Assembly: GCF_021696945.1 (NCBI RefSeq)
Contig: NZ_JACYHE010000062.1
Coordinates: forward strand, 1 to 36,416
Length of the DNA stretch: 36,416 nucleotides
Direction: 5' to 3'
Origin: Streptomyces sp. JJ36
GTDB lineage: Bacteria; Actinomycetota; Actinomycetes; Streptomycetales; Streptomycetaceae
Under the pieces are notes generated by a model. The model did no database searches and was not told the DNA's origin. It was given only the letters and a program-made list of their open reading frames with translations. The position numbers and the translations under genes were made by a program. Shown piece after piece: positions 33,073 through 36,416 of the stretch; positions within the stretch are counted from its first letter, which is position 1, and every line of letters starts with the position of its first letter.

Positions 33073-34254
33073 ATGGCGGACACCGTCTACGACGTCACCA
33101 CGTGGACCGGCGCGTCGGTCACCCCGCAGGTGGACATCGGCACGGTGATCAACGAGATCATCGCGGACGTCAAGACCAGGCAGACGACGCAGGACACCCG
33201 GCCCGGCGCCGTCATCTACATCCCGCCGGGCCACTACGACCTGCTGACCCGCGTCGTCATCGACATCAGCTTCCTCGAGATCAAGGGGTCGGGGCACGGC
33301 TTCCTGTCCAACGCGATCCGCGACGAGTCGGACACCACCTCCTGGGTGGAGACCCAGCCCGGGGCGAGCCATGTCCGGGTGAAGAACACCGACGGGCACA
33401 GCGAGGCCTTCCTCGTCCAGCGCTCCGGAGTCCCCACCACGGTCGGCCGCCTCAACGGCATCGTGTTCCGGGACTTCTGCCTCGACGGGGTCTCGTCGAC
33501 CAAGCCCTACACCCCGGGCAACGGGAAGACCGGCGTCTCCATGCAGTCGGACAACGACGCGGTGCGGGTCGAGGGAATGGGCTTTGTCTACCTCGAGCAC
33601 GCGGTCGTCATCAGGGGAGCCGACGCCGCCTCCGTCACCAACAACTTCATCGCGGAGTGCGGCTCGTCCATCGAGCTGACCGGTGCCTCCCAGGTCGCCA
33701 AGATCACCAACAACTACCTCATCAGCTCCTGGGGCGGCTACTCCCTCTTCGCGGAGAACGCGGAGGGCGTACTCGTCACGGGCAACAGCATCCTGTGGGC
33801 CTGCAACATCCACTTCACCAACGTCAACCGCGCCATCGTCAGCAGCAACAAGCTGCTCAGCAACTTCCCGAGCATGATCAGCCTGGTGAACGGCAGCTCG
33901 GAGAACCTGATATCCGCCAACCACTTCCGGCGGGTGTACGGCGACGGCGAGAGCACCCGCTACGACGACCTCTACGGGCTCGTGCACATCGACGGCGACC
34001 AGAACTCCCTGACGTCCAACCACTTCTCGTTCGACGTGGCGGCGGCGAACGTGCGCCCGCCGGGCAGCGATCCGACGATCGTGCTCGTCAAGGGAGGCGC
34101 GGGCAACCACCTGGCGAGCAACAACATCAGCAGCAACCTGCCGGTCAAGGTCGTCCTGGACGGCAACAGCACCGGGACCCGGCTGCTCCACAGCGCGACC
34201 GCCGCCCAGCTCACCGCGTACACCACCGACTACTCCATGGTGGCCACGCCCTGA
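33073..34254 (+). CDS. GH91 inulin fructotransferase (difructose anhydride-forming)
   Basis: 393 residues, the length of a mature enzyme. It closely resembles known inulin fructotransferases from its first residues: YDVTTWTGASVTPQVDIGTV, INEIIADVK, RPGAVIYIPPGHYDLLTRVV, GSGHGFLS. These are right-handed beta-helix lyases that cut terminal difructose units from inulin and cyclise them to DFA I (EC 4.2.2.17) or DFA III (EC 4.2.2.18). Asp184 and Glu195 (GADAASVTNNFIAEC) have the same 11-residue spacing as the catalytic Asp and Glu described for a Bacillus enzyme. DFA I is favoured because a GH172 gene is linked. AGAGG lies about 8 nt before the ATG. No own signal peptide; see the 62-codon Tat ORF upstream. 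Confidence 0.93.
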   Translation: MADTVYDVTTWTGASVTPQVDIGTVINEIIADVKTRQTTQDTRPGAVIYIPPGHYDLLTRVVIDISFLEIKGSGHGFLSNAIRDESDTTSWVETQPGASHVRVKNTDGHSEAFLVQRSGVPTTVGRLNGIVFRDFCLDGVSSTKPYTPGNGKTGVSMQSDNDAVRVEGMGFVYLEHAVVIRGADAASVTNNFIAECGSSIELTGASQVAKITNNYLISSWGGYSLFAENAEGVLVTGNSILWACNIHFTNVNRAIVSSNKLLSNFPSMISLVNGSSENLISANHFRRVYGDGESTRYDDLYGLVHIDGDQNSLTSNHFSFDVAAANVRPPGSDPTIVLVKGGAGNHLASNNISSNLPVKVVLDGNSTGTRLLHSATAAQLTAYTTDYSMVATP

Positions 34255-34294
34255 GACGACGGTCCCGCGCGTACCGCTCGCCACACCGCACGGC

Positions 34295-34321
34295 GGGCTG
34301 CCCGGTCGGCCCGGGCAGCCC
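34295..34321 (+). terminator. Hairpin between GH91 and the secreted GH32
   Basis: GGGCTGCCCGG, 5-nt loop, CCGGGCAGCCC: a perfect 11-bp stem followed by CCTTCCCTCTTCC. The next start codon is only 32 bp away, so it may attenuate or protect mRNA rather than end the operon. Confidence 0.6.
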
Positions 34322-34353
34322 CTTCCCTCTTCCGCTGGTCCAGGAGGTCGTCG

Positions 34354-36416
34354 ATGAAGACGCGGATGCGAAGAGCCGTCACCGCTCTGGTGGTTCTGAG
34401 CCTGATGCTGCTGGCGCCGCCGGCAGCCTCGGCCGGCGAGACGGCGGACTACCCCGAGTTCCCCTACCCGGACACCGGCTACACGGAGCCGTACCGCGGG
34501 CAGTTCCACTTCAGCCCGCGCAGCGGCTGGATGAACGACATCAACGCACCGCTGTACTACAAGGGCACGTACCACCTCTTCTACCAGCACAACCCGCACG
34601 GGCTCAGCTGGGACACCATGCACTGGGGCCACGCCACCAGCACCGACCTGGTCCACTGGGTGCAGAAACCGGTCGCTCTCGAACCGGGCGTCCACCCCGG
34701 CGACCTCTGGTCCGGCGGCGGCGTGGTGGACAGCCGCAACACCTCCGGGCTCCGCACCGGGACGGAGGACCCGATCGTCCTCTTCACCGGGACGAACGGG
34801 GTGCGGATCGCCTACAGCAACGACGCCGGGCGGACCTTCCAGAGCTACGACGACGGCCGGCCCGTCGTCACGCCCGCCGGTACCAGCCGGGACGCCAAGG
34901 TCTTCTGGCACCAGCCGTCCCAGCGGTGGGTCATGGTCGTCTGGTCGGACTCCGGCGGCAACGGCGTCGACCTCTACACCTCGGACAACCTGCTGGACTG
35001 GACGTACCGGAGCCGCTTCGCGGCCGACTGGCTGTACGAGTGCCCGGACCTGTACCCGCTGCCCGTCGACGGCGACCCCGCGAACGTCAAGTGGGTCCTC
35101 AACGACGCCGAGGGCGAGTACGTGGTCGGCGACTTCGACGGCCTGGAGTTCACCACGGACTGGACCGCTCCGCAGCGGATGGACCAGGGACGCACGACCT
35201 TCGGGGACGGCACCTTCTACGCCGGGCTGACGTTCACCCACACCCCGGGCGACCGCATCGTCCAGATGGCCTGGATGCCGTCCAACAAGGGGAGCGTCTG
35301 GAGCGGCAGCGCCACGGTCCCGGCGGAACTCGGGCTGCGGTCCTCCGGCGCCGGGCTGCGCCTCACCCGTGAGCCGGTCACCGAGCTCACCTCCCTGCGG
35401 AGCACCACATCGAGCTGGTACGACCGGACACTCACCACCGATCCCGCCTCCGACCCGCTGGCGGGGGTCTCGGCCGACACCTACGAGATCGAAGCGGAGT
35501 TCGACCTCACCGGGGCGACGGCCACCCGCTTCGGCTTCGACCTGCACGCACGGTCCGACGGCACCGAGGACCGGCGGGTGCTCTACGACCGCGCCGCGCA
35601 GACGCTGTACGGCGCCCCGCTGTCACCGGTGGACGGGAGGGTCCGCATGCGGCTGCTGGTCGATCGCGGCCAGCTCGAGATCTTCGGGAACGACGGCACG
35701 CTGTCCTTCTCGGACAACGTGGACTTCGACTCGTCCACGGGCAGCCGGGGCATCCGGCTCCGAGCCGAAGGCGGCAGCGTGAAGCTCGTCTCGCTGAAGC
35801 TGCACCACCTCGGTTCGGCCTGGGGAACGGGCGAGTCCACGCTGGAAAGCAACCTGGCCGGTCCCTGGAGCCCGGTGGGCGGGACCTGGACGGACACCGC
35901 CGGAGGGAAACGCGGAACCGCCACCGGCGACGCCTTCCACCTCAGCGAACAGACCGCCACCGACTTCACCTACGAAGGCGACCTCCGCATCCTCAACGGA
36001 ACCGCCGCCGCCCTCACCTTCCGCGCCAACACCGACGCCACACAACACTACAGCGCCACCATCGACACCAACGGACTCCTCAAACTCTGGCGCCCCGGAA
36101 AAACCATCGCCACCCACCCCACCACCATCGAACCAGGCCGCACCTACCACCTCCGCATCACCGCCCAAGGCCCCCGCATCCGCATCCACCTCAACAACAA
36201 CCCCACCCCCGCAATCGACACCACCGACAGCACCTACACCACCGGCCACCTCGGCATCAACACCTTCAACGGCACCAGCGAATTCCAGAACATCCGCCTG
36301 AACAAGACCGGGTTCTGCACCAATGTCGCAGCCGGCTGGAACGCGGTGGGCGGGAACTGGTCGGACACCGCCGGAGGGAAACGCGGAACCGCCACCGGCG
36401 ACGCCTTCCACCTCAG
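34354..36416 (+). CDS. Secreted modular GH32 fructanase (levanase/exo-inulinase type), 3' truncated by contig end
   Basis: 687 complete codons, open to the last base. ATG at 34354 has AGGAGG 6 nt upstream. Signal peptide about 1-27 (LSLMLLAPPAASA). GH32 catalytic domain: nucleophile Asp62 in WMNDINAP (usual WMNDPNG altered), Asp180 in SRDAKVFWH (usual RDP, here RDA), acid/base Glu229 in YECPDL. The C-terminal beta-sandwich reaches about 490. A CBM66 / laminin-G-like module (about 500-655: GTWTDTAGGKRGTATGDAFH, TATDFTYEGDLRILNGTAAA, LTFRAN) follows, and a second copy begins at about 660. It probably releases fructose from levan or inulin outside the cell. Last known gene of the operon. Confidence 0.92.
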   Translation, partial: MKTRMRRAVTALVVLSLMLLAPPAASAGETADYPEFPYPDTGYTEPYRGQFHFSPRSGWMNDINAPLYYKGTYHLFYQHNPHGLSWDTMHWGHATSTDLVHWVQKPVALEPGVHPGDLWSGGGVVDSRNTSGLRTGTEDPIVLFTGTNGVRIAYSNDAGRTFQSYDDGRPVVTPAGTSRDAKVFWHQPSQRWVMVVWSDSGGNGVDLYTSDNLLDWTYRSRFAADWLYECPDLYPLPVDGDPANVKWVLNDAEGEYVVGDFDGLEFTTDWTAPQRMDQGRTTFGDGTFYAGLTFTHTPGDRIVQMAWMPSNKGSVWSGSATVPAELGLRSSGAGLRLTREPVTELTSLRSTTSSWYDRTLTTDPASDPLAGVSADTYEIEAEFDLTGATATRFGFDLHARSDGTEDRRVLYDRAAQTLYGAPLSPVDGRVRMRLLVDRGQLEIFGNDGTLSFSDNVDFDSSTGSRGIRLRAEGGSVKLVSLKLHHLGSAWGTGESTLESNLAGPWSPVGGTWTDTAGGKRGTATGDAFHLSEQTATDFTYEGDLRILNGTAAALTFRANTDATQHYSATIDTNGLLKLWRPGKTIATHPTTIEPGRTYHLRITAQGPRIRIHLNNNPTPAIDTTDSTYTTGHLGINTFNGTSEFQNIRLNKTGFCTNVAAGWNAVGGNWSDTAGGKRGTATGDAFHL
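35891..35945 (+). repeat. Direct repeat, copy 1
   Basis: 55 bp identical to 36362-36416, in the same reading frame, 471 bp (157 codons) apart. It encodes the start of the first CBM66-like module (DTAGGKRGTATGDAFHL). The base to the left differs (a versus t). Confidence 0.97.
36362..36416 (+). repeat. Direct repeat, copy 2, at contig end
   Basis: Exact copy of 35891-35945, and the window stops at its last base. This fits a second tandem CBM66-like module and an assembly break at the repeat. Confidence 0.97.

Noticed and set aside
32746..35547. A 933-codon minus-strand open frame across GH91 and the secreted GH32
   Set aside because: Antisense shadow with biased composition.

Overview
The window is very GC-rich (roughly 70% or more by eye) with dense, strongly GC3-biased genes. 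It carries a conservon (cvnABCD), an actinomycete-type gas vesicle cluster, a bacterial terpene cyclase, GTG starts and leaderless promoters, which together point to Streptomyces or a close relative. It looks like a whole draft contig: the first 18 bases match the 3' end of the Illumina TruSeq read-1 adapter, and the last 55 bases exactly repeat an internal stretch, as expected where a short-read assembly stops at a repeat. No tRNA, rRNA, CRISPR array, insertion sequence or prophage was seen.

Layout. 0.5-3.5 kb: a DUF2795 protein and an S9 prolyl oligopeptidase. 3.7-8.2 kb, minus strand: a class I terpene cyclase downstream of the four-gene conservon (membrane histidine-kinase-like CvnA, roadblock CvnB, DUF742 CvnC, small GTPase CvnD). 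8.5-13.8 kb, minus strand: a ten-gene gas vesicle operon in the order O-A-F-G-Y-Z-J-L-S-K, nearly all genes overlapping or within a few bases. 14-20.7 kb: a hypothetical protein, a PAS-ANTAR regulator, a dihydrolipoamide-dehydrogenase-like flavoprotein, a cupin, a Na+/H+ antiporter and two small secreted proteins. 20.9-24.2 kb: catalase-peroxidase katG transcribed away from a Fur-family repressor gene, with a promoter/operator candidate between them.

24.3-36.4 kb: the most interesting part, an apparently complete inulin / difructose-anhydride (DFA) utilisation locus around a LacI-type repressor. Leftward run lacI, a GH172 (DUF2961) enzyme, a cytoplasmic GH32 fructosidase and a PfkB sugar kinase. 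Rightward run a lipoprotein sugar-binding protein, two CUT1-type permeases, a 62-codon Tat signal ORF, a GH91 inulin fructotransferase and a secreted modular GH32 fructanase (cut by the contig end). Proposed flow: GH91 converts inulin outside the cell into difructose anhydride; the ABC importer (no ATPase here, so probably a shared MsiK-type one) takes it up; GH172 opens the anhydride ring; intracellular GH32 splits the fructobiose; PfkB phosphorylates fructose. Both divergent promoters carry a TCGAAACG operator core, suggesting joint LacI repression.

The Tat signal ORF and GH91 are in the same reading frame and separated by one TGA. This is either an interrupted exported enzyme, a base-call error, or a genuinely split arrangement, and it decides whether the first enzyme can work outside the cell.
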